NCBI GenBank assembly: GCA_000969725.1
Contig: JXSR01S003805.1
Length of the DNA stretch: 22,242 nucleotides
From: Ophiothrix spiculata
Lineage: Eukaryota > Echinodermata > Ophiuroidea > Amphilepidida > Ophiotrichidae
Strand: one strand, 5' to 3'
In this document: positions 1 through 12,500 of the stretch, piece after piece
Layout of the letters: each line of letters opens with the position of its first letter
Position numbering within the stretch: position 1 is the first letter of the stretch
The notes under the pieces: generated by a model
Seen by the model: the letters and a program-made list of their open reading frames with translations, nothing else
What the model was told of the DNA's origin: nothing
Database searches by the model: none
Made by a program: the position numbers and the translations under genes

Positions 1-102
1 CTCCATGAGCGACAATCCAAGATGGCTGCCGTCCCATAGGATTTACACGGCGATGAAATCAAAATGGCGGAGAAACCCTGTTCCCCCCTATAACTTCCTT
101 GA
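1..102 (+). repeat. Foldback-element arm with two YY1-like motifs, upstream of CEP83
   Basis: This segment closely matches 14955-15055 in intron 9, where it forms the right arm of an inverted-repeat element; here the rest of the element lies outside the window. It contains AAGATGGCTGCC (19-30) and AAAATGGCGGAG (61-72), both resembling the YY1 core-promoter motif AAGATGGCGGC. It lies about 300 bases before the CEP83 start codon, so it could contribute to the promoter. That role is inference: no transcription start can be read from the sequence and no TATA box is evident. The right end is placed near TTCCTTG (96-102), by comparison with the second copy. Confidence 0.6.
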
Positions 103-394
103 TTTGAACAGATATGGTAGGTAGATTTATGGTGTCAGATAGAGCCTGGCTAACACATTGTACATGTCATTGTACCGGTACATACATGTAGCGCAACAAA
201 AATTATGTCCACTGATATTTAATAATTAGGCCTACCTAAATTTCCAATTAAAATGCTTAGTTATTTTGGAATTTGTGGTTTGATTATGGTTTATAAGTTT
301 GTTGTACAAAATTTAGATTTAAAGTTTTAAAGTTATTCCCATTTTGAATAGTGTTTGGCCTCAAGGGGAGACGAGATATTGAGTGGAGTCCACC
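103..394 (+). promoter_or_regulatory. Upstream region and 5' leader of CEP83
   Basis: AT-rich non-coding sequence between the repeat arm and the start codon. A perfect 12-base palindrome, TGTACCGGTACA, lies at 171-182. The start codon sits in a strong Kozak context, CACCATGG (391-398). The transcription start is not visible. Because the stretch is short and no obvious acceptor precedes the ATG, the 5' leader probably lies within it, but an upstream non-coding exon outside the window cannot be excluded. Confidence 0.4.
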
Positions 395-573
395 ATGGAG
401 GCAGTAGGTCAGTCATCACTTCCCCTTCGTTTGGCCACCAATGGATCTAGCCTGGCCCATTCATTGCCTAAGCTGACTCAAGAGACGGAGCTACAGAAGA
501 TGTTGGCAGATGAGAGAATGCGCTGTGAAACTCACAAGACTATCTACCAAACACTCAAAGCAGAACACACAAA
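395..573 (+). CDS. CEP83: CEP83 exon 1 (residues 1-60)
   Basis: Starts at the Kozak-consensus ATG (CACCATGG). The first ~30 residues are Ser/Leu-rich and not conserved. From about residue 34 the sequence [16 protein letters not shown], followed by YQTLKAEHT, matches the conserved N-terminal coiled-coil start of CEP83 almost residue for residue. The donor is AAA|GTGAGT at 574, a near-perfect consensus. The exon ends after two bases of a Lys codon, which the first base of exon 2 completes. Confidence 0.93.
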
Positions 574-3500
574 GTGAGTAGAGGTGCCTAGATTTGATGC
601 AAGCACATTTGAAAGAATGGTTTGGGGTTTGTAACAGTCAAGGATTTTTACAAGCTAAAAAAGTCAATATTAGATGACATTGAGGAGGAAAAGTGGGTCA
701 CTCAGTAAAAATGCTTGTTTAAGTGATACAGAATAGTGTATTTGAAGCTGTATTGCAAGCTTACGAGTAACTTTATTTTGAATTAGACCATCCCACGCCC
801 TTTGAGCTCATCGTTGTATGTCTTTTTGGTATTTTTTATTTCCTTACTGTTTGATTTATGTTGTGTTATAGGGGTCGGCTATTTAACGGGCCTCATCGGC
901 CTTCCAGCCGTCTCCTCCATAAGATTTTATTTGTCTGTCATTTATATGTACTGTTTTATATGGAAATAATAAAGTTGAAGTTGAAGTTGAAGTTGGGAAC
1001 AGCTCAACTGCGCCAGACGAACACATGGCTGGCGCATCAGTATCTTAATGTATGTTGCTCTGCGTGAGAGGGATAACATTTGCTCGCCATAAAGAAAGTA
1101 TTACCAAATTGTATTTAAATTATAGATTTAAGTTTACCTAGGCCTTCAATATTATCATCATCTGTCATGCCATTTCGTCACAGTCTGTTAACATGCCACA
1201 ATCAACAGTATAAATGTTTTTTGTCATAATTTTAATAGCTGTTACTTTGAATTCAAAGTTAAGGTTTGAATTCACAAAGTTCTTTCCCGACATATATGAT
1301 CCACATGGTTTACCTCTTGGTCATTTGACTTATCTTATGGATTCTTATAGGGCTATTTGGCTGGTGCTTCTTCTTGAATTCTGAAGAGGTGACCTATCAA
1401 ACATAATCATCTTTTCTTTTCAAATGACTATTTGGTAACCTCTGCTGGTGGTCTGTAGAAGTCTATAGTAAACCATTTTGGATGATCAAAATTTACTGAA
1501 TTTTGTCCTCAGCAAATGAAATCACTTTACACTACTTTGCCTCAGAAAGCCCTTATCAAATATCTATAATGTTTATGTCATCTCTCCATCATCCTCCTCT
1601 CAAATAGGCTCCAAGATGATAATAGGCGTGCCCAGCGTGAAGTGGACCGTCAGAAAGAGGAGGCTGCATCCATTGAAGAGCGCTTCAAATCTCTCATGGC
1701 TAGGGCTACTAAAGAGATTGCGGAGAAAACTAAGGAACTTGAAGATCTCAAAACTCAGGTTGGTTTAGGCTGGTAATGCTAAACTAAGACATCCATTTTT
1801 CGGTGAAATAGAAAACAGACAAAAATAACGGAAATGTTAAGTGTAACATGGAAAATTGTGTAATGCTGAATAAAGAACCCTAAAATCAGTAGTAATTTAG
1901 ATAATAAACAAATATTTATATGTCCATATCAATTATCAACCATGAAAGCAATGTTTTATCACCCTTGCCAAACCCTCTCCGTCGTTTTCCCCATTAGCGA
2001 GCTTTGATTCTAACTACGGATGGTTCTATATGACAGTTGAGTTGGCATTTCAAGTCATTTGCGTTTGTCTGAAGGCATGCGCAGAAGACTCTACTTGTCA
2101 ATTTCACTATCATAGAACCATCTGTCCTTGAAATTGAAAGCCTGCTACTATCTTTTTGATTACGGCTGAACCATTTCACCGGAGCCGACTGGGAAGGCAA
2201 AAAGTTTTAGTAAATATGGTGTTTATGCGCACGATTTTGTGTAATACTGGAAATCGCCGAAACTAGAATAATTGAAAAAAAAGAAGAATTTTTAGGTTGT
2301 AAAACAGAAAAGTGGATGCTACATCTTTCATGGTCAGTGCAACCATAGGGATCATCTCATGGATGGACTGGGCTACCAAAGATCACAGAGAATATAAAGG
2401 AATGACAGATCTCTGGTTTGTTTTCGTGATCATGATTTATACTCTCATGGCTAGAGCCATCAAAGAGATTACAGTGGAAAAAAAGGAACTAGAGTATCTC
2501 AAAACTTGGTATGTTTTGTCTGATCATGCTAAATTTCTTGTGGTCAGGGCTACCTCTCTAGTGGTCAGGGCTACCAAAGGGATCACAGGGAATATTATAC
2601 AAATACAACATGGTATTGAGGGAAGTAGTGAAAATTGCTGATCTCGAGGTGTTGGATGCGAGTGACTACTTCCCGACGCGAAGCGAAGGAATAGTCACAA
2701 GCATCCAACACCAAGGGATCAGGAATTTTCACAACTTCTCGAAATAAACCATGTTGTATTTGTTTTACTATACCTCATAAATATTTTACTAAAATTTGAT
2801 ATCAACACATCAAAAATCACCCAAAAATGTAAATTCTTCTCGATCACTGTATGAATTTCCAACTGAGAAGTGATATGATTACAGGGGTGCGATAGTTTGT
2901 CAATTTTTTCCCTGCGTGGGCTTTACGCTACTTGGGAGAAGTAGGCATAATGCTGTCATGCGCATCAGCTTTAACTGACCAATTGTATTTCGTGGTTTCC
3001 TAATAAATATTTATGAGGTATAGTAAAAAAGAAAGACGGATCTCAAATCTGTGGTTTGTTTTCCTGATTATGCTTTACTGTGAAAACAAAGAAACTAGAG
3101 TATCTCAAAACTTAGGTTTCTTTTGTCTGATCATGCTAAATCTCGCATGACAACGGCTACCAAAGGGATCACAAAGAAAACAAAAGAACTTTCAACTATT
3201 TAACTATAGTTGTTGGATTTATGAACGCGTACTCAGAGTCTTGTGCGTAGACGCAAACAAAAAAACCTTGAAATGTACGTGAGACACAACTGCGTATTTG
3301 TCACAGACACGCGTTCACGAATTAAATCCAACAACAATAGATCCCTAAACTCATGTTTTTAGTTTGATCATGCTAAATCTCTCATGGCTATATTGGCTAC
3401 CAAAGAGATTGCAGAGAAAGTAAAGGAACTACTAGGTGATCTCAAATGTTTTTTTCATGTCTGATCATTCTAAATATCTTATGGCCAGGGCTACTACAAA

Positions 3501-6500
3501 AATATTGCAGAGAAAATACAGAAGATCTCAAAATGCGAAGGTTTGTTTTGATGCTAGATCTCTCAAACTTATAAGTTCAGCAACAAGTTATGTGTCAAAT
3601 TCAGTATTCACATGGCATTCATTTATTATAAAATTTGATGTTACAGACAATAACGCCTCAAAAGCTTGAATTAATGAAAGTGAAAATAGCTGAAGATTTG
3701 GAACAACCCTTCCGTGAACGCTTCACCAAGATGGATCAAGAGGTGGAGTTCTTTCGCAGCGAATACAACAAACTCCGTTACGAGCACTCATTTGTGAAAT
3801 CTGAGTATGAACACCAACAGGCAGAGCACAAGAGAATTTTTGAGGAGATGAAACTGCAATATGAATCAGAGGTAATTATGATCCCCCTGTTTCGTTCATA
3901 TTAAAAATTGTTGATTAATGTGTTTTTTATGTCATCTGTTATTCTATTGAGTGGCTTCTTAGATCCCCCCCCCCAAAAAAAGAATGTTGTGTTGCCCTCA
4001 TATTATTTTTTGTAATTTTTTTCAAAAAGCACCCAAAACTTTTTCCAGCATTTTTGTCTCAAAAAACACCCATTCTATGCAAAATTGGGTGTTTTCCCGA
4101 CCCTTCTCTTTGTCTTTTTCTTTGACTAGGGTCGGTCGACTAGGGCAACACAATATATTTCTATGGCCTTATCTGCAAGATTGTTTGAATTCAAGTGGTT
4201 GTCGTGCCATGTTATTTTAACATGACCCGAAAAAGCACTAAAACCTCCAATTTGTATCAATTTCATAAGCACTATTACACAGCAATTTGCGCAATCCTGT
4301 TGTTCATGTCTACCCTAACCGTAAGATTGATTTGATTCTTTTTCTCATCATCCCAGATTACCAACTTGCACAAAGACAAGGAAGCCATCATTGCCAAGTA
4401 CACATCAGAAAACAACCATGATGGGCACAAAGTTCGCACTCTGCACCGAGATAATGCCGCCCTCAATCAGAAGGTCAAAGGTCTACTGACAGAGTTAGAG
4501 GAGATCAGGGCACAGCGGGAGCAGGCTGGATTGCAGTCTGATCATGTGTCTAGGTTACAGCTTAGACAGCTTACAGAACACAAGGCTAACATCAAAGCAT
4601 TGGAGGTAATTTAGAACCTGCGTTATAGCCAAAAGCGGACCCACGTCATACGCAGCACAATGATAAAAAGAACTCGCGTTGGACTTTGTCTGCGGTGAAA
4701 ACAATCAATACTTCAATCAGACATCCCACTATTTTCTTTCTCTTTTAGCGAGAAGGTAAGCTGTGAAATGATGAGCTGTTTGTCATCTTGTTGTGATTTG
4801 AATACCACACATCTCACATGATTGTGGAATCTGAATTATTTTTTAAAATTTGCTTAAATCAATCAAAGTTTCCCAGAGCCGGCATTTACTCCATAGAATT
4901 GAATGGGAAGTTGGTAATTGTTTTTACTGCTCTAATTTCATGAAGCTCCCTGATGTAAACAAGTCCGCTCCTGCCTATATCAATAGTAAAATCCAATCCA
5001 AAGTGCTGTTTTTAGATACATCTTTGAAACAAAAGTTGCAGTATTTTGACAAGCATACTCAAGCGTATGTGTTTAAAAATACAACCACATGCAATAGTAA
5101 TTACATTTATTGTTCACACATGCATACTGTATGCAATGTGGAGTCTTTATTTTGCCATTTATAATAACTTCAATGATTTAGTGTGTCTAATAAACACATC
5201 AGGTACCTACACATTTATAAGCACATCACATATATTATGATTAGACTGCAGGCAATATCATTGTGTTGTCTTAAAAAAATAGAAGGGTGTTTAAACATTT
5301 TTAGGTTAAAGGGCTTTAATATTTAAGAGCACAATCGTATGAGACATGCAAAATTAGAAATAGTGCAATGAGTGATATGTGTATAGATTTTGATGTAAGG
5401 TGTATTAGATTTTTAATGACTTTTATGCGTGGGCTGAATATTAGCACGATTTCATGCATTTTCTGAACATGGTTGGCAAAGTGTTTGTTTTTAAGAAACA
5501 CAGAACACATTCCAGGTTTGATATTATTAACCTTTAATATAATAATATAAAGGGTTCTGGAAATATGAATTCAGGCTAGGTTGGTTTTGTGTGTATAATA
5601 TGAAAAAATGTTGATTTTTTTTTCCAACAAAAGACGGAAAAAGAGTCACTCAAGATGCACACGGAACAACTCCAAAAGGAGCTTGACACAACTCTAGATG
5701 GTCAGCGTTCCCAGTCCAGCAAGATACATGACCTGGAAAAGGCCAGCATGGAGTTGAAAGGTCAGCTAGAAGAGGTCATACACCAAAAGAAGATTGAGGT
5801 CACCAATGCCAAGATGGAACTTGTCAAATGTAAAGGAGAGCTTGAAAGACAGAGAGATATCATTAGTAATGAGCTGGAAGGTATGCAAAAGAGAATTTCT
5901 TATAAATTTTAGTTCTCACTATCATATTTTGCACCATTATTGGAGTTGGCTGGTCATTCTTAGCTTATGTGGAATTTCTCTGAAAAGAAATATTTTAGAT
6001 CGTGTTTGACATTCCATATTCATCTCTGAATGACTAATTGTGACGTTCATAATGAATCAATAGCTCGCAGGAATTGTTTTGCTCTTTGAAATATATGTTG
6101 ATGTGATGTAACATATTATGGTTATTTTGAGACATCTACTGGTTTTTGTACAGATTGTATTGAGTTCCCATATCTTGGATATTTTTCATTATTGGACATG
6201 CGAAAGCAGTCTCAGAGATACCACACTTCAGGAAATTTTGTGTAGATTCATTCTAAGATTTCAGGAAATTTTGTCTGTATTAAATTAAAGTGATAGTGGT
6301 GCTTATCTAAATGGTCAGTAAATTAAATAATCTTGTCTCATTTCAGGAAATTTTGAAACCATCCAGTGGCATCCATGAACTGTCTTATTAAGGTGGTTCT
6401 AAAGGCTACGGTGTCCTGCAGTAGTTCACATATGAAACTACTTTTTTTTTTATTTGCATTGCAAACTAATCACAGTCATAAATTTTGTTTTGAAAAAATT

Positions 6501-9500
6501 CCCTTCAACGTTTACGAACGAGAGCCTTCTAATGTTTCTACTTCCCAATTATTTTTGTGTTAATTTCTAGAAACACTGAATAGCCGAATTCTCAGAATTT
6601 TCATTCATACTTCCCATGCTTCAATTTTAACAAACAAGGTGTCAAATAAAAGCTTATCAAATTTGCAAGATTCTCTCGTTGGCTTACAGTGTTTTTAGAA
6701 AATTGTATAGGTGTTTGAAAATACGCCTAAATTTAGGAACTAAAAAATCATTTTTCTTGACAATAAAACACTTTATGGCAAAAAGCCCACGAGAGAATTT
6801 AGCTATATATATAATCCTACACCAGCCCCTAAAATTGGAATGTCATAGCACATTCCCTCTTGACATGAAAATTCAAAAACTCTTGATTTTTTAGGGAATT
6901 TTCAAAAAATAAAGAAAAACATAAGAAATCAGCCGAATATTATAAAACTTAATATATGTTACCTTTGAAGGGTTTTCTTTAAATGGAAATAGGTTTTGGT
7001 TCCCAATCCCCAAAGCTATTCACTTTATAGCCAATTTTCTGACATGTGTAACTAGCCATTAGAGCTACCTTAATTCATGTTGCCAGTTCTGTGGGTGAGA
7101 TTAATATTGAAAAGATGTCAGAACAGTGTGATAGACATGTTTTCTCAATCTTGTCCCACCTTGACAAATTTTGTAGCAAGCGCGACAAGCCCATATATTG
7201 ATTACCTTGTCATGATATTCACAATAACATGTTATTTTGAGTTGGAATAAATTGGACTTTTCTTGCAACAGACCATCAAGCCAATATGTAAAATGTGTGG
7301 TGCTTCATCATGAGAGATCAAAATTTCAAATTTGTGATCGTCTGTCACATCTACAAGCTAAACCACCTTCAGAGTGTATAGATCATACCAAGTAGTGATG
7401 TGTTAGTACATTGGATTTTGTTGATAAATCATCAAGATTTTCCCTGCTATCAAGCTATGGTGGCTATAGATAATATGCACATAACTGAAATACATTTTTC
7501 CACAATGTATGGGTACTTAAGATGTTTTATTTGCACAATGCAGTGGTCTGAATATCAACACATCATAAATTTCAAGCACTTGAATGTTGGGGGTCAAATC
7601 ATTATGCATTTCAGAATATGTGCAAGTTGTCAATTGTATTTCATGTACTTATCCCTATTTTGCCCATGATATAAGAATTATGTTTTTTTCATACAGATTA
7701 CAAATCAAAAGTGGAAGTTCTCCAGAGGTCAATGGATGTCCAGACCAATGCCGTCACAGAGAAAGAACGAGAGATTGCCAAGAGAGTTCAAGCAGCTAGG
7801 GAAGAGGAATGGGGCAAGTTAAATCAACTGGAGGGTGAGAAGTTGGAGTTAGAGGCACAAGTACAGGAGATGGGAAAAATGAAGATAGAGTTTGAAGGAC
7901 AGAGACAAGCTGATAGGGACAAGTGGGAACAACAGATCAAAGATGCATTGCAACAGAAAGACCACGCAGAGAAGGATTTACTTGTTCTCAGGTAAGAGTG
8001 ACGTTTTTAACACCAGAGTGTAATAGGCCCTATGTTATTGGAATTCCCAGTTAACAAAAACAATACACTTTTTGCTTTTCAAGTGAAGAGAAACATGAAT
8101 AAACCAATGAAATAAGAAGAGGAATCGGTACTATAGATCTTGGATTTAATTTGTGAATGTTTACTCGGATTCTTGAGTGCAGACGCGAACAAAGCAACCT
8201 AAAAAATGTACGCTTGCATCAGAGACAACTGCGCATTTGCTACTGACGCGCTTTTATGAATTAAATTCAACAATTATAGCCACTGCTTTGCTATTGCACA
8301 TAGAGCTGAGATATTGTACATCCAGATTTTTTTGAAAACAAGCTTAATTGCTAGTTAGAAAGTGTTTGTATTTTATTTTCATGCGCAAAGCACATCCAAA
8401 TTTCCAGCCGTGTGTGTTGTAACTTGTGTGGAGCCAGATAGGCAAATTTCCATTAACATGGAAAATCCAGAATTTTCGTATATATACGACTGAAAAAGAG
8501 GAATAGTTTACAATACTAGTAATTTGCCGGCAAAGAGCTACAAGCAATATGTCAGTCAGTCTCATAAGTTTAACATGATGGTAAAACCTTTGTAAATTTC
8601 CTTTTCACAGAGTTTTCTATGGGAATTTTAAACGTAACACAGGCGATTTTAGTGATAGATTTTGTATATCTTGTATATCATGTCACTGTATTCATTAAGC
8701 TTCAAAGCAATTTCCCATTAATGAATGAAAACGATTGAATAAAATTACAAGAAGTTAGCTAAAAATACTGGTACTTTGAATTACATTTATGATGTTTTAA
8801 CTAGACAAGAAGATATCTCATCAGGCATGAAAATCTTCATGTTTCAACAGGAGTTTCTGGGTTTTTTATTCTCATTTATTCCATATCTCTGTTATTTCTA
8901 ATCTAAATTTCTATGTATTTTGTTTCATTAGGACCAAATTTGACCATCAAGCAACTCTAGAAAAAGATTTAGAACAAGAGCGACAAGAATCTGCCCAACT
9001 CAGAGAGTCTCTTCATCAAAAAGAAACACAGCTACAAAGCCTGCATGGGATAGAGCAAGAGCTGAACGCAGATTACGACAAGCTGCGTAGTACGCATGAC
9101 ATGCTGAGGGACGAGCTTGAGCGTGAGCGTGAGGAGGGTGTTAGGAAAGAGAAGGTTGCTCATGGTCAGATGCATCAGTTGAAGTTGGCATTCCAGGATG
9201 AGAAAGAGCAGCTGCAGCAGAGAATTAAGGAACTGGAGGAGAATGTGGAGAGGTTACACAGGGAAGCCAAGAAGAGAGATAAACAGTTTCTTAAGGTATT
9301 TAGATATTGTACATAGTAACAAGATTATTACTTGACTTTAAGTTATGTATTAGAGTATGTGCTTGGTTTTTTGAAAAAGTAACTCAAACTCATGAGCAAA
9401 GCCCTAGCCACCACAACCATGTGGTGGTAAAAGAAAAAAGCCGGGAATGTTAGTTGGTCATGTAAATGCAAGAAAGTTGAAGATGCAAAAGCACCATTTC

Positions 9501-12500
9501 ACATTTGCATCACCCACTAAATGGTGCCCAGTCATGGGTCAGTGGCTGTTATAAAGTGGTTCTTCAGTTGATAGTGTCCATGAAGAACCATTTCAAAAGC
9601 CACTGATATATTGAAGAATTTTTTTTAAAGATTTTTGTTGCATTCCAGTGACGAGATGTTAAATAAGTCATTTTTCAAAGAATCTCTTACATCCTGCACT
9701 CCACAAATCAATCATTAGCCATACTATGCTGATTCTGTTTTTATTATAATAAATGCTCAACTAATTTGCCCATTACATTTTCCACAGAAAAGAAAGCAAT
9801 ACAAACAACAGATGGATCAGCTAGAAAACAAAGTGCAATTACTCAAAGCCAAGAAGGAAGAATTAGAAATCCAGAGAGATGCCTACAAGTAAGAAATATC
9901 TACCTTAAGGACAATCTTTCTGCAAACCTGTTTACACAAAATGCATAAAAGCTGTGTTAACATGCAGCCCGCTTGTATGTGTAACCAATCACATCTTTTG
10001 CATGATATGCACTGCATCGTGCTGGATACAACAAATAATAAGTGGAAAACCTGGAGAAAACAGGGAAAAGATTGATTTTAATATGACTCCACCCTACACA
10101 CTCTAATTTGAAAAGTACACCACTTGGTCATACTTACGCTGCTGTCTTACTCATGTAGTTTTGTAGCTTTGTTGCTGCATGACATATATTTTGCAAAAAA
10201 CTTGTCGCCTCTGGGGCCGATTTCACTAACATTTAACATTGATCGCTAACACCGTTATGATCGCTAATTCAAAAAATGATAGCTAAATTGTTAAAAATAC
10301 CAGCTAATTAGCGATCATTTTGGGGGTTAGCGATCAAAACGGGGTTAGGGACCATCGCTAAATGTTAGTGAAATCGGCCACTCATTGTCGTAGTGGCAAA
10401 GCTGCATGGCGCTAAGATAATCAATGTCAACAAAATTGTCACACAGCAAGTTTTTCCGAGTGAAATGAATTCAACTCTCTCAGCGACATGAAGCAATAAG
10501 CTGCAAAGCTACAAAAGTGTGAAATGAAGCAAGCAACAGAACTTCAAAGCTGCAAAGCCCCAATAAGTTTAAAAGTGGCATTATGCTATCCTAAATTTCC
10601 AAATTATATTTTAAGTATGAAAACCTAGTTGAAATTTGCCTTGATTTTTTGAAATTGTGGCTTAAAATGTTGGTAAATTAAGAAAGTGGCAAAAACGAAG
10701 TTATCCATGCATACTTATTTATTCAAAGTTCTGGTTGGTTTTGCACATTGAGAAATTAAACATGAATTAATACTTAAATATTTACATCCATTTTGAATAG
10801 ATGGATTTTATTTGTTCTGAACTGAGTACACCAGTCACAGAATCACAGCGAACAACCTCCAATTAAGTCGCTTGAACACGAAAAGTTGAATAGATGGATT
10901 TTATTTGTTCTGAACTGAGTACACCAGTCACAGAATCACAGCGAACAACCTCCAATTAAGTCGCTTGAACACGAAAAGTTGCGCCAGTTGCTGACAATAA
11001 AAAAAGCAATGAAATCAAATTTTCCATCTGGCTTTGCATTGAGGCCTTTAGTATTGGGTGATTATCATTAAACTCAAAAACCTGTCCTCCACGTGCACTG
11101 GACTTGTGTGCATTGATAGTAAATTCAACTTAAATGTTTTACCTTGCCAAAATATTTTGCAAAAAATATTCCTTTATTGTTTCATTCAGAAATCAGATTC
11201 CTAAGGGAGAATACCACAAAGCAGTGCGTCAGTTACGCGAGTTACAGCGTCGTCACAGTCAGTTCAAATCGGTGATGCAGAGTGCGAATGTCCAAGACTC
11301 GATTGGTGCTGTCACATTCTTAGCACCACCAACAGTTTCATCAACTCCACTGCCTACTGTAAGTATTCAGTTTTCTTCACCTGGATAGGGTAAGACTTGA
11401 ATGTGCGTATCTGGCATAGAACGTTATTTTCATTAATGGTTTGCAAAAATAGGAGGTTCAACTTTTATCCTCTATTGTAGAATTTTCACATAATGTCCTG
11501 CTTTCAGGAAATATGTTGACAAATGTCCTAAACAAAAGTATACGAAACTCCAGGAAATTTAAAGATGTTTTGATAGTACTATAAACGCCATTTTTTTGCA
11601 CTGAGTAATTTTCGCGCAAGTTTTATTTTAAACAATTTTGAATCATTTTGGGCCTTTTTATTTTTGCGCTTGTGATTTTTTAACGCGTGGCGGTATATAA
11701 ATACCACATTTCGTGCTACATTTATTTTCACGCTAGGTGAATTGAGCGCAAAAAGGGTGAAAATTAATGTAGCGCGAAATAAACCACTTATACAGTACTT
11801 GCTCTCATGCCCATGTATGCCAGATACAAAGATTTACACTGAATGCAGGAACCTGTGTCATTTTTTTCAGCACATGGGGATCAAAGTTGGGATGTTCAAG
11901 TTTTGTCAGTGATGGATAAGAACTTGCGTATCTTAACCAAGTGCACATGCTTTTTGCTCAATTTTAGCACTAAATAGATAATAATGTAATGAAATTATGC
12001 CTGGATCTACATTTGTTGGTATTTTAGAAATATTTCACCCGAGTCTGTGCAGTTGCTTGCGGTCAAGCATCACCCAAATGTCATTGAGTCCTGTTTGAAC
12101 TCCATGCAATATGCAGTCTGGCATCTTATCATTTCTCACATCATTAAGGGGCCTGTTAAGGCTTATATTTTGACTTTCTTTTTTGGCTTATAAGTCTAAA
12201 AATATTAAGTTAGAGTAAAGAAAAGTATACATTTCTAGAAAGGAAATTTGATAAGGAATCTGTTTATGCTATTGGTTTTGTTCAAAAATGACCATATTTG
12301 GAATCAAATAGCAAAAAACAGTGATTTTGCCTAAACATGAAACGGGAAAAGTAACTAAAAAAATTGTTACTGCCCTTTTATTACATATCGTTTTTTGGAA
12401 ACTGCACAGAATTATCTAGGATCGCATTTTTTATTTTTTCAAATAAAGCCGAATTTTTCGAAATATAATGAAAACCATGTTAAATGTAGTGTTTCCGACA

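Larger units (their letters stand above)
1759..3646 (+). other. CEP83: CEP83 intron 2, with decayed exon-2 copies and two transposon insertions
   Basis: Intron of 1888 bases, donor GTTGGT and acceptor TTACAG at 3641-3646. From left to right it holds an inverted-repeat stretch (2018-2127), a tandem array related to the end of exon 2 (2312-2598, 3029-3203, 3341-3575), a foldback pair (2599-3028) and a 137-bp MITE (3204-3340). Both transposon blocks lie inside the array, so the array is older than they are. Confidence 0.85.
9889..11189 (+). other. CEP83: CEP83 intron 8
   Basis: Intron of 1301 bases, GTAAGA donor, TTTATTGTTTCATTCAG acceptor. Contents: a 165-bp inverted-repeat element (10215-10379) and a perfect 93-bp tandem duplication (10793-10981). 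Loosely inverted flanks around the 165-bp element (GTTTTGTAGCTTTG near 10158 and CAAAGCTACAAAA near 10503) suggest it sits inside an older foldback. Confidence 0.8.

Noticed and set aside
383..394. GTG at 383 as an in-frame upstream start
   Set aside because: The ATG at 395 has a perfect Kozak context; a GTG start in an animal gene would need strong evidence.
1994..2200. Minus-strand 68-codon frame in intron 2
   Set aside because: Falls within an inverted-repeat stretch and has no protein-like features.
4059..4095. ACACCCA / TGGGTGT hairpin in intron 3 as a regulatory RNA element
   Set aside because: It sits within the arms of a larger MITE-like inverted repeat (3987-4153), which explains it.
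4740..4761. Apparent 7-base micro-exon: CTCTTTTAG acceptor, CGAGAAG, GTAAGC donor
   Set aside because: It would shift the frame between two phase-0 exons, and the same CGAGAAGG stretch occurs, without the donor, in the inverted repeat copy at 19554-19896. It is part of an interspersed repeat.
4850..5164. 104-codon open frame in intron 4
   Set aside because: Composition is Cys/Asn/His/Tyr-rich as expected of AT-rich non-coding DNA; it begins inside a repeat, and exons 4 and 5 join cleanly across it.
7400..7669. 89-codon frame in intron 5
   Set aside because: Low-complexity hydrophobic/aromatic composition typical of AT-rich intron; no homology that I recognise.
9539..9606. Stem-loop in intron 7 as a microRNA precursor
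   Set aside because: Stem is interrupted by large internal loops and the adjacent hairpin suggests a degraded MITE; no mature-miRNA sequence is recognised.
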